Origin: Erysipelotrichaceae bacterium
GTDB lineage: Bacteria > Bacillota_I > Bacilli_A > Erysipelotrichales > Erysipelotrichaceae
Reading direction: 5' to 3'
Length of the DNA stretch: 57,868 nt
Assembly (NCBI GenBank): GCA_017419165.1
Contig: JAFOLW010000047.1
Location: 1-57,868, forward strand
The notes under the pieces are model-generated. The model was not told where the DNA came from. It made no database searches and was given only the letters and a program-made list of their open reading frames with translations. The position numbers were made by a program, and so were the translations under genes. Shown here piece by piece: positions 43,007 to 50,031 of the stretch. Every line of letters begins with the position of its first letter. Position 1 is the first letter of the stretch.

Positions 43007-43228
43007 ATGAAGACATTGAAAGACGTTGCCATCGGCGCTACCTGCAAGGTCAAGAAGCTCCATGGCGAAGGCGCTGTCAAGCGCAGGATCATGGATATGG
43101 GCGTGACCAAGAATGTGGAGATCTACGTCCGTAAGGTCGCTCCGTTGGGCGATCCGATCGAAGTCACCGTCAGGGGCTATGAGCTTTCGATCCGTAAAGC
43201 GGATGCCCAGATGGTCGAAGTTTACTAA
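43007..43228 (+). CDS. feoA: FeoA domain protein 2
   Basis: 73 residues, with the same fold as the first: CKVKKLHGEGAVKRRIMDMGVTKNVEIYVRKVAPLGDPIEVTVRGYELSIRKADA carries the standard R-x-x-D-M-G and P-L-G-D-P/R-G-Y blocks, so this is the more canonical of the two. AGGAGG precedes ATG 43007. feoB follows after 15 nt. Confidence 0.9.
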   Translation: MKTLKDVAIGATCKVKKLHGEGAVKRRIMDMGVTKNVEIYVRKVAPLGDPIEVTVRGYELSIRKADAQMVEVY

Positions 43229-43243
43229 GGGGGAAAAGAGACT

Positions 43244-45403
43244 ATGAGCATAAGAATTGCTTTAGCGGGAAATCCGAACAGCGGCAAGACGACCCTGTTC
43301 AACCAGCTGACCGGTTCCAATCAGTTCGTCGGCAACTGGCCGGGCGTCACCGTCGAAAAGAAGGAAGGAAAACTGAAAGGTCATGACGATGTCATCATCA
43401 CCGACCTGCCGGGCATTTATTCCCTTTCACCGTATACACTCGAAGAAGTCGTTGCCAGAGAATATCTGATCACCGAACGGCCGGATGCGATCCTCAACAT
43501 CGTCGACGGCACAAACCTGGAAAGGAACCTGTATCTGACGACACAGCTCACCGAACTGGGCATTCCGGTCGTCGTCGCCATCAATATGATGGACCTCGTC
43601 GAGAAAAGCGGCGATGCCATCGATCTCAAGATGCTTTCCAAAGAGATGGGCGTCAACTTCGTTTCGATCTCCGCTTTGAAGGGCACCAATATCGACAAGG
43701 CGGCGGAAGCGGCCGTCGATGCGGCCAGAAACGGCAAGACGGTGCCGATGCACACGTTCTCCGGACCGGTCGAACATGCCCTGGCCCACATCGAAGAGGC
43801 CTGCGTCCACGAGCTTCCGGAAGAGCAGCAGAGATGGTATGCCGTCAAGCTGTTTGAACGCGATGAGAAGGTCATGGGTCAGCTCAAGCTCGACAAGTCG
43901 ATACTCGATCATATCAATAAGGATATCGAAGCCGTCGAAAATGAGATGGACGATGATGCCGAATCCATCATCACCAATGAGAGATATATCTACATCGGCA
44001 ATCTGCTGAAAGGCATCTATAAGAAAAGATCTGCCGGTCAACTGACGGCTTCCGACAAGATCGACCAGATCGTCACCAACAGGATCTTAGGTCTGCCGAT
44101 CTTCGCGCTGATCATGTTCGGTGTCTACTGGCTGGCGATGGGACCGTTCGGTACCTTCCTGACTGACTGGACCAACGATGTCTTTGCCGCCTGGCTGACG
44201 GACGGCGCATCTTCGATCATGGAGAGCCTGGGCGTGGCTGACTGGCTGACCTCCCTGGTCTCCGACGGTATCGTCGGCGGTGTCGGTGCGGTCTTGGGCT
44301 TCGTGCCGCAGATGCTGGTGCTGTTTTTGATGCTGTGCATCCTGGAAGACGTCGGCTATATGGCACGTGTCGCCTTCGTCATGGACCGTATCTTCCGTAA
44401 GTTCGGTCTTTCCGGTAAATCTTTCATCCCGATGCTGATCGGCTCCGGCTGCGGTGTCCCGGGCATCATGGCGACCAGGACGATCGAAAACGAACGTGAC
44501 CGCCGTATGACGATCATGACGACCTGCTTCATCCCGTGCGGAGCGAAGCTGCCGATCATCGCTTTGATCGCCGGTGCCGTATTCAACAAGGCCTGGTGGG
44601 TCTCGCCCTGCGCTTATTTCATCGGTGTCGCTGCGATCATCATCTCCGGTATCATGCTGAAGAAGACGAAGCTCTTCGCAGGCGATCCGGCGCCGTTCGT
44701 CATGGAACTGCCGGCTTACCATGTACCTTCCGTCACCAATGTACTCAGAGGTACCTGGGAGAGAGGCTGGTCCTTCATCAAGCGTGCGGGCACGGTCATC
44801 GTCTTGTCTTCCGTCGTCATCTGGCTGCTGAACTCGCTGTCCTTTGAAGGTGGCTTCCACTATCTGGGTGAAGAAGGCGAAGGTGCTTCGATTCTGGAAA
44901 ACATCGGTTCGCTGTTCGCGTGGGTATTTGCGCCGTTAGGTTTCGGCACATGGCAGGCGACCGTTGCGACAGTCCTGGGCCTTGTTGCCAAGGAAGATGT
45001 CGTCGGTACGATCGGTACGCTGATCTCCATGGAAGATCTGCCGGACCTGGTCGAGGAAGGCGAAGAGATCATGGGCGTCCTGGATGTGTTCTTCAAGGGC
45101 TCTTCCGTTGCCGCATTCTCTTTCATGGTCTTCAACCTTCTGTGCGCTCCGTGCTTTGCGGCAATGGGTGCCATCAAACGTGAGATGAACAACGGCAAGT
45201 GGACGGCGATCGCCATCGCTTACATGTGCGTCTTCGCTTACGGCGTCTCGCTGTGCATCTACCAGATCGGTTCCGCTATCAACGGAAAGGTGAATGTGAT
45301 CGGTCTGATCGCTGCGATCGGAGTCATCGCGCTGGTCGTCTACATGTTGTTCAAGCCTTACAAGGAAGCGGAGAAACTGACGCAGGAAGTCAGAGTCAAA
45401 TAA
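43244..45403 (+). CDS. feoB: Ferrous iron transporter FeoB
   Basis: 719 residues. The N-terminal G domain has G1 GNPNSGKTT (residues 9-17), G3 DLPGIYSLSPYTLEE and G4 INMMD. A helical GDI-like spacer follows, then the membrane part with two Gate regions. The Cys-containing SGCGVPGIMATRTI and FIPCGAKLPI are typical. It imports Fe2+ across the membrane. Co-transcribed with two FeoA genes upstream and a Cys-rich small protein downstream. Confidence 0.95.
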   Translation: MSIRIALAGNPNSGKTTLFNQLTGSNQFVGNWPGVTVEKKEGKLKGHDDVIITDLPGIYSLSPYTLEEVVAREYLITERPDAILNIVDGTNLERNLYLTTQLTELGIPVVVAINMMDLVEKSGDAIDLKMLSKEMGVNFVSISALKGTNIDKAAEAAVDAARNGKTVPMHTFSGPVEHALAHIEEACVHELPEEQQRWYAVKLFERDEKVMGQLKLDKSILDHINKDIEAVENEMDDDAESIITNERYIYIGNLLKGIYKKRSAGQLTASDKIDQIVTNRILGLPIFALIMFGVYWLAMGPFGTFLTDWTNDVFAAWLTDGASSIMESLGVADWLTSLVSDGIVGGVGAVLGFVPQMLVLFLMLCILEDVGYMARVAFVMDRIFRKFGLSGKSFIPMLIGSGCGVPGIMATRTIENERDRRMTIMTTCFIPCGAKLPIIALIAGAVFNKAWWVSPCAYFIGVAAIIISGIMLKKTKLFAGDPAPFVMELPAYHVPSVTNVLRGTWERGWSFIKRAGTVIVLSSVVIWLLNSLSFEGGFHYLGEEGEGASILENIGSLFAWVFAPLGFGTWQATVATVLGLVAKEDVVGTIGTLISMEDLPDLVEEGEEIMGVLDVFFKGSSVAAFSFMVFNLLCAPCFAAMGAIKREMNNGKWTAIAIAYMCVFAYGVSLCIYQIGSAINGKVNVIGLIAAIGVIALVVYMLFKPYKEAEKLTQEVRVK

Positions 45404-45433
45404 GTAAACTTATCATATTTCGGAGGTATCTAT

Positions 45434-45619
45434 ATGGATTGGCTGTCACAGAATAGCGGAAACATCATCGTGCTCACATTGGTGGGGATACTCTTGTATC
45501 TGTGTGCCGCTTCTTTGCTGAAGCAGAAGAAGAGAGGGCTGCCGTCCTGTGCCTGCGGAAAGAACTGTTCGACTTGTGCATTGCGTTATGTCCACGGCAT
45601 GGCGCATAAGAAAGCCTGA
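45434..45619 (+). CDS. FeoB-associated Cys-rich small membrane protein
   Basis: 61 residues. One N-terminal membrane helix (~11-28) is followed by a basic stretch and the cluster C-A-C-G-K-N-C-S-T-C. This is the layout of the FeoB-associated Cys-rich family found at the end of feo operons. The thiols could handle Fe2+ or sense redox state. CGGAGG precedes ATG 45434, and a strong terminator closes the operon. Confidence 0.85.
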   Translation: MDWLSQNSGNIIVLTLVGILLYLCAASLLKQKKRGLPSCACGKNCSTCALRYVHGMAHKKA

Positions 45620-45625
45620 ATCAGA

Positions 45626-45655
45626 AGAGAACATAGCGATATGTTCTCTTTTTGT
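45626..45655 (+). terminator. Intrinsic terminator of the feo operon
   Basis: AGAGAACATA (45626-45635) pairs perfectly with TATGTTCTCT (45640-45649), followed by TTTTT. Confidence 0.9.
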
Positions 45656-45691
45656 TTGATAATTTTTTTACAAATTTGAGGGAATGAGATA

Positions 45692-45734
45692 GTTACAAGT
45701 ACCCAAAAAGTGATAGAATCAAGATAGGTACTTG
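45692..45734. promoter_or_regulatory. Promoter-like region with CAAGTACC/GGTACTTG arms
   Basis: Arms CAAGTACC (45696-45703) and GGTACTTG (45727-45734) enclose 23 nt with TAGAAT. They may be two half-sites for a regulator or a hairpin ahead of the small HTH gene. Confidence 0.45.
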
Positions 45735-45821
45735 CGGTTTTGTATTATTATATGGGACTATAATGGAGTATTCTGAAATTTTTGATATGTATCTTTTTAA
45801 TTCTTGAAGGTGGTGGAGAAG

Positions 45822-46142
45822 ATGAAACTGACAGGAAATCAAATCATGTACTTATTGACGATCAAGAAGATCAGCATGAACAAGCACGTCATCCGCAGTG
45901 TCGATGTCGCGGAGCAGATGGACTATTCGAGGGCGAGTATTCATAAGATGCTGGGCACTTTGAAAAAGATGGGTCTGATCGAGCAGGAGTATTACAGTTC
46001 GATCAAGCTGACGTCGCTGGGCTCCAGAGTAGCGAACGGCTATCTCAAGAAATATGAACTTTTACAGCAGACGCTTCAACCGGTCGTGGATCTGCCGGAG
46101 GGATACAATCTGGGCATCTGCAATCTGATCGAACTGATGTAG
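45822..46142 (+). CDS. Small winged-helix regulator (DtxR/MarR-like N-terminal domain only)
   Basis: 106 residues. MKLTGNQIMYLLTIKKIS and VIRSVDVAEQMDYSRASIHKMLGTLKKMGLIEQ form a winged helix-turn-helix similar to DtxR-family N-termini. KLTSLGSRVANGYLKKYELL is the wing and following helix. A C-terminal metal-binding domain is missing, so this is a stand-alone DNA-binding domain. GGTGGAG before ATG 45822 supports that start over TTG 45804. Its place directly after feo suggests a link to metal control, by position only. Confidence 0.7.
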   Translation: MKLTGNQIMYLLTIKKISMNKHVIRSVDVAEQMDYSRASIHKMLGTLKKMGLIEQEYYSSIKLTSLGSRVANGYLKKYELLQQTLQPVVDLPEGYNLGICNLIELM

Positions 46143-46176
46143 ACCGTCAGAACCAAAATCAAATCCATAATCAATG

Positions 46177-46205
46177 AAAGATCAGCATGTACGCTGATCT
46201 TTTGT
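46177..46205 (+). terminator. Intrinsic terminator
   Basis: AAAGATCAGC (46177/8-46186) pairs with GCTGATCTTT (46193-46202), then T. Confidence 0.8.
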
Positions 46206-46300
46206 CGTATCTTCCGGTCTTTTATCATAAAACTCTGCGTTTCCGCAAAAGTTTTCCCGGAAAGACAAGTGTAATATAATGGATATAGTGCAGGTGAAAC

Positions 46301-46780
46301 ATGATCAAAAACGATTTTGAAAAATACAACGAAGATGACTGGCTGGCAAAAGAGATCGCCCGTGAAAACAGGATCTCGGCATGGGACCTCGACGAAGGGA
46401 AAGATCTTAGGAAGCAGCATGAAGAAAACTGCGATGCCAGACAGCTGGCGGAAGAACACCACACCGCCCATCTGGGAAGGTCCGGATTTCCGGAAAAGAT
46501 GCAGGGGAAACTCTCTCCCTGGTTCTTCATCGATCTGGTCGCGGTCTTCTTCTTTTTCGCAGCTGGCTTCCTGATGAGGGAACCGGTGATCTTTCCCGGT
46601 GTGTTCCTGTTCCTGTGTCTGAATCCGGGCATCTTCATCTGGCTGTTCTTATTCAAGCGTTATCCGAGCAAAGCATATCTGAAGGGCGTGTTTCTGATCT
46701 CTTTGTTCTTGTTTGTCTATTCGGCATTCATCCATAATGCCGGATACATATTCTATCTGATACGGAGGTTTTTGAAATGA
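46301..46780 (+). CDS. Membrane protein of unknown function coupled to a stomatin-like protein
   Basis: 159 residues. A charged, hydrophilic N-terminal ~75 residues (many E, K, D and H, including EENCDARQLAEEHHTAHLG) are followed by two or three membrane helices. I recognise no family. The TGA overlaps the start of the SPFH protein gene (ATGA), so both are made together. Some SPFH proteins depend on a membrane partner encoded next door (the NfeD type). This one is not NfeD-like, so it may be a different partner. Confidence 0.65.
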   Translation: MIKNDFEKYNEDDWLAKEIARENRISAWDLDEGKDLRKQHEENCDARQLAEEHHTAHLGRSGFPEKMQGKLSPWFFIDLVAVFFFFAAGFLMREPVIFPGVFLFLCLNPGIFIWLFLFKRYPSKAYLKGVFLISLFLFVYSAFIHNAGYIFYLIRRFLK

Positions 46781-47661
46781 AATTCATCATCATCTTAATC
46801 GTTCTGTTATTGCTTATCGCCGCAAGTGCGCTCTCCTGCCTCTGCATCGTGCCGCAGGGCAATGCCTGGGTCATCGAGCGCCTCGGTAAGTATTCCGCGA
46901 CCTGGCATGCCGGGCTGCATCTGAAGACACCGATCCTGGAAAGAGTCGTGCGCAAGATCTCCCTGAAGGAACAGGTCGCCGACTTCGAACCGCAGTCGGT
47001 CATCACCAAAGACAACGTCACGATGAACGTCGACTCGGTCGTCTACTTCCAGGTCATCGATCCCAAAGCTCTGACGTACGGCGTCGAGCGTCCGATCGCC
47101 GCGATCGAAAATCTCTGTGCGACGACTTTGCGTAACATCATCGGTTCCATGACTTTGGATGAGACTCTGACGTCCAGGGAAAAGATCAACAATGAGACGA
47201 TCAAGGTCCTGGATGAAGCGACCAACAAGTGGGGCATCGACATCACTAGAGTCGAAGTGCAGAACATTACACCGCCGAAATCCATCCAGGAAGCGATGGA
47301 GAAGCAGATGAAGGCGGAACGTGAGAAGCGTGCCGTCATCCTGACGGCGGAAGGCGAGAAGCAGTCTGCGATCACCCGGGCGGAAGGTGAAAAGGAATCC
47401 GCGATCCTAAGGGCGGATGCCGTCCGTGAGGAGAGGATCCGTACCGCACAAGGTGAGGCGGAAGCCATCCGCGCCGTTGCGGAGGCACAGGCCAAGGCCA
47501 TCGAAATGGTCAATCAGGCCGCTCCGAGCAAGGAGTATCTCTCCATCCGTTCGATGGAAGCGGCGGAGAAGATGGCGGACGGTCAGGCGACGAAGATCAT
47601 CGTTCCTTCCGATCTTCAGGACATCGCTTCGCTGGCGACGATCTTCAAAGAAAGCAAGTGA
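46777..47661 (+). CDS. SPFH/Band 7 (stomatin/QmcA-like) membrane protein
   Basis: 294 residues. An N-terminal hydrophobic helix (~2-20) leads to CIVPQGNAWVIERLGKYSAT, the start of the SPFH domain. It continues with LKEQVADFEPQSVITKDNV and ITPPKSIQEAMEKQMKAERE, then a long helix of Ala/Glu repeats and a short tail. Such proteins form ring-like membrane scaffolds. Translationally coupled to the upstream membrane gene. Confidence 0.9.
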   Translation: MKFIIILIVLLLLIAASALSCLCIVPQGNAWVIERLGKYSATWHAGLHLKTPILERVVRKISLKEQVADFEPQSVITKDNVTMNVDSVVYFQVIDPKALTYGVERPIAAIENLCATTLRNIIGSMTLDETLTSREKINNETIKVLDEATNKWGIDITRVEVQNITPPKSIQEAMEKQMKAEREKRAVILTAEGEKQSAITRAEGEKESAILRADAVREERIRTAQGEAEAIRAVAEAQAKAIEMVNQAAPSKEYLSIRSMEAAEKMADGQATKIIVPSDLQDIASLATIFKESK

Positions 47662-47668
47662 TCCGACG

Positions 47669-47717
47669 GTCCTTTTCCCCTTAATAAATTTGAGCGGAAA
47701 AGGACTCGTTTTTTTGT
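47669..47717 (+). terminator. Intrinsic terminator
   Basis: GTCCTTTTCC (47669-47678) pairs with GGAAAAGGAC (47696-47705), followed by a T-run after TCG. Confidence 0.85.
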
Positions 47718-47740
47718 GTCAAGAGGAACGTTCGGCGATA

Positions 47741-47790
47741 TTGAATTTTCATATCAGACAATATAAAATATAGATATTGTTCATATCTGA
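47741..47790 (+). promoter_or_regulatory. Promoter of the MarR-atp operon with direct repeats
   Basis: TTGAAT (47741-47746) and TAAAAT (47764-47769) are 17 nt apart. Repeats TTCATATCAGA (47748-47758) and TTCATATCTGA (47780-47790) are in the same direction, 32 nt apart (about three helix turns). One lies inside the spacer, the other just after the start point. CAATAT/ATATTG arms sit between them. The MarR gene follows at once, so self-control of the operon is plausible. Confidence 0.5.
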
Positions 47791-47808
47791 ACTATCAAAT
47801 AAGAGAAA

Positions 47809-48234
47809 ATGATACCGATCATTGAGAATACCTACGCTTCCAAAGGCCTGTACCAGGAGCTTCTGAATCCCCTGTGCAGGAAGTATCAGCTGACCGATAC
47901 GCAGCTGGTCATTTTGTTGTATCTCGAGGATTCCAATCCGGCCGATTCGGCGGCCATGATCATGCGTTTTCAGCGCTTAAAGAAGTCGGTGGTCTCCAAT
48001 TCGATCGCCCGGCTCAAGAAGCGGGGCTACGTTACGTCGAGCTTCCGCGAGGGCAACCGCAAGACCAAGCATCTGCAGATCGCCGAGAGCGCAAGGCCGA
48101 TCATCGAAGAAGCCAAAAAGATACAGGAAGACTACGTCGCGATCCTGACCAAAGGACTCGCCAAAGAGGAATGCGAAGAGCTCAATCTGCTGATCGACAA
48201 GGTCAACCGGAACATGCAGGAGTACGGAAAATGA
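47809..48234 (+). CDS. MarR-family regulator heading the ATP synthase operon
   Basis: 141 residues. Helical N-terminus, then the winged helix: LTDTQLVILLYLEDSNPADS, KKSVVSNSIARLKKRGYVTSSF, REGNRKTKHLQI (wing). C-terminal dimerisation helices follow. The stop overlaps the atpI start (ATGA), so it is translated as part of the atp transcript. A MarR gene in this place is unusual. It could adjust ATP synthase output to a small-molecule or ion signal. AAGAG is a weak ribosome site. Confidence 0.8.
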   Translation: MIPIIENTYASKGLYQELLNPLCRKYQLTDTQLVILLYLEDSNPADSAAMIMRFQRLKKSVVSNSIARLKKRGYVTSSFREGNRKTKHLQIAESARPIIEEAKKIQEDYVAILTKGLAKEECEELNLLIDKVNRNMQEYGK

Positions 48235-48584
48235 AGCTGAAGATCTATCTGATCACCACACTGATCGCACTGCTGCTCAGTGCCGGCGCTTGGTTCATCG
48301 ATGTCAAGATCGCTTGCGGGATCTTACTGTCGGCGGCGTATTCGATGTTCAACATGCTGGTGCTGTCGCTGACGATGAAAGCGGCCATCGGATCAAAGCA
48401 GCTCAACTATACCGTGCTGATCCCGGGGAACATAATACGTTTCGCTCTTCTGATGGTGGTAATATATATAGCAGTGAAGAATCCGCAGATCTTCCATATG
48501 GTGGGGGTCGCGGTCGGATTCACGTTGTTCCTGGTCGCGCTGCTGGCCGACGCATTAAGCAGGAAAGGGAGGAAAACGGAATGA
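48231..48584 (+). CDS. atpI: ATP synthase assembly/ion protein AtpI-like
   Basis: 117 residues with four membrane helices and almost no loops, the size and place of AtpI ahead of the a subunit. AtpI helps c-ring assembly or Mg2+/Na+ handling in other bacteria. Start ATG 48231 overlaps the MarR stop. The upstream part of the same open frame lies inside the MarR gene and is not coding. The stop overlaps atpB (ATGA). Confidence 0.75.
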   Translation: MKLKIYLITTLIALLLSAGAWFIDVKIACGILLSAAYSMFNMLVLSLTMKAAIGSKQLNYTVLIPGNIIRFALLMVVIYIAVKNPQIFHMVGVAVGFTLFLVALLADALSRKGRKTE

Positions 48585-49264
48585 AGTTACAGACAGCTGT
48601 CTTTACAGTCATCATCGTCACGGTCGCCATGGCTGCACTTCTTTTCTATATCAATAAGAAACTGAAGGACTTCGATCCTTTGAGCGAACCCAAGGGCATC
48701 GTCTTGCTGGTGATCATGTATGCGCAAATGATCGACAAGATGGTCAAGGAAAAGACCAACGACGAGGTGGCGACGTATCTGACCCCGTACATCATGTCGG
48801 TGGCGGCCTTCATCTTCCTGTCCAACATCCTGGGACTGTTTGCCCTGGAGACCCCGACTTCCAATCTGTCGGTCACGCTGGTCCTGGCGGCGGTCACCTG
48901 CATCCTGATCGAATTCTATTCGGCGAAGGCGCGGGGAGCGAAGGGCTATATCAAATCCTGGTTCGAGCCGATGGCACCGTTCGTCATCCTGAACATCATG
49001 TCCAAGCTCTCGACTCTGTTATCCCTGTCGCTGCGTCTGTTCGGCAACATCCTGTCCGGCGGTATCCTGATGTCGGTCATCTACCAGATGCTGGGATCGA
49101 TCTCGAGGATGATCCCGGTGATCGGAGCGAAGTTCAACATCTTCGGTGTCCTGATCGCACCGGTCTTGCACTTCTACTTCGATCTGTTCTCGGGCGTCAT
49201 GCAGGCGTTCATCTTCATCACTTTGACAACGTCATTCATAGGCAAGGAACTGCCTAATAAATAA
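48581..49264 (+). CDS. atpB: ATP synthase subunit a (AtpB)
   Basis: 227 residues, compact, without a long N-terminal extension. The essential Arg is in SLSLRLFGNILSGG (about residue 152), facing the c-ring. The rest is five to six membrane segments ending in FDLFSGVMQAFIFITLTT, the classical last helix. It forms the half channels for the coupling ion. ATG 48581 is fixed by the ATGA overlap with atpI and by AGGGAGG upstream. Confidence 0.9.
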   Translation: MKLQTAVFTVIIVTVAMAALLFYINKKLKDFDPLSEPKGIVLLVIMYAQMIDKMVKEKTNDEVATYLTPYIMSVAAFIFLSNILGLFALETPTSNLSVTLVLAAVTCILIEFYSAKARGAKGYIKSWFEPMAPFVILNIMSKLSTLLSLSLRLFGNILSGGILMSVIYQMLGSISRMIPVIGAKFNIFGVLIAPVLHFYFDLFSGVMQAFIFITLTTSFIGKELPNK

Positions 49265-49289
49265 ATAGTTCAACGAGGAGGAAAAATAT

Positions 49290-49520
49290 ATGGAAAAAGC
49301 GTTAATGGCATTTGCAGCTGCGATGTGCGTCTGCGGCGGTTGTGTCACCGGTATCATGGAAGGCAAGGTCGCCGTTCAGGCGGTCGAATCCATCGGTAAG
49401 AACCCGGATGCCGCCGACAAGATCCAGTCCATGGCCATCGTCGGTGCTGCGATCTCGGAGACCTGTGCTATTTACTGTCTGCTGGTCGCTTTCCTGATCA
49501 TCTTCATCTTAGGAGCATAA
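49290..49520 (+). CDS. atpE: ATP synthase subunit c (AtpE), two-carboxylate Na+-type site
   Basis: 76 residues, two helices. Ion-binding residues, aligned by hand to Ilyobacter c: Glu24 at the Q32 position, Ile55 at V63, Glu57 at E65, Thr58 at S66, Tyr62 at Y70. Glu at both carboxylate positions is the motif reported for the Na+-driven Fusobacterium c-ring. The glycine ladder of helix 1 (GxGxGxG) is broken: G17, V19, G21, M23, G25. Five Cys (13, 15, 18, 59, 63) are unusual. GAGGAGG is the ribosome site. Forms the membrane rotor ring. Confidence 0.9.
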   Translation: MEKALMAFAAAMCVCGGCVTGIMEGKVAVQAVESIGKNPDAADKIQSMAIVGAAISETCAIYCLLVAFLIIFILGA

Positions 49521-49521
49521 G

Positions 49522-50031
49522 ATGCAGATCGTAGATATTCTGGAACTTCTTATCCCGGATGTCTGGACGGCGATCACTCAGCTCTGTGCGACAGCTGTGC
49601 TGTTTTACCTGATGTACAAGCTGGCGTGGAAACCGGTCAAGAAGATCCTGGATGAAAGAAGCAGATTCGAACAGGAAAAGCTTTCCGAGGCGGCCGCTCT
49701 CAAGGAAGAGAACGAAAAGATCTCGAAACAGGCCAAGGACATCATCTCCGATGCCAACAGGGATGCGGAAATGATCGTCAAGGAAGCCAGAGAAGAAGGT
49801 CAGACGCTGAAGAACGAACTGATCGCCGAAGGCAAGAAACAGTCGGCTCAGCTTCTTGAGAATGCGAAGCACGATATGGAGATGCAGAAGGCCAAGATGA
49901 TGGAGGAGATGCGCTCCGAGATCGTCGAGACAGCGATCTCGGCAGCCGAGAAAGTCCTTCAGGACAACGTCGATTCCGATGCGGAACGTTCCAGCATCAA
50001 TTCTTTTGTCAAGGAAGTGATCTCTAAATGA
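49522..50031 (+). CDS. atpF: ATP synthase subunit b (AtpF)
   Basis: 169 residues. One N-terminal membrane helix (~10-32, [20 protein letters not shown]) is followed by a long charged coiled-coil stalk ([20 protein letters not shown] and beyond). It forms the peripheral stalk that holds the catalytic head and would contact the delta part of the delta-alpha fusion downstream. The start is 1 nt after the atpE stop; the stop overlaps the next gene (ATGA). Confidence 0.9.
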   Translation: MQIVDILELLIPDVWTAITQLCATAVLFYLMYKLAWKPVKKILDERSRFEQEKLSEAAALKEENEKISKQAKDIISDANRDAEMIVKEAREEGQTLKNELIAEGKKQSAQLLENAKHDMEMQKAKMMEEMRSEIVETAISAAEKVLQDNVDSDAERSSINSFVKEVISK

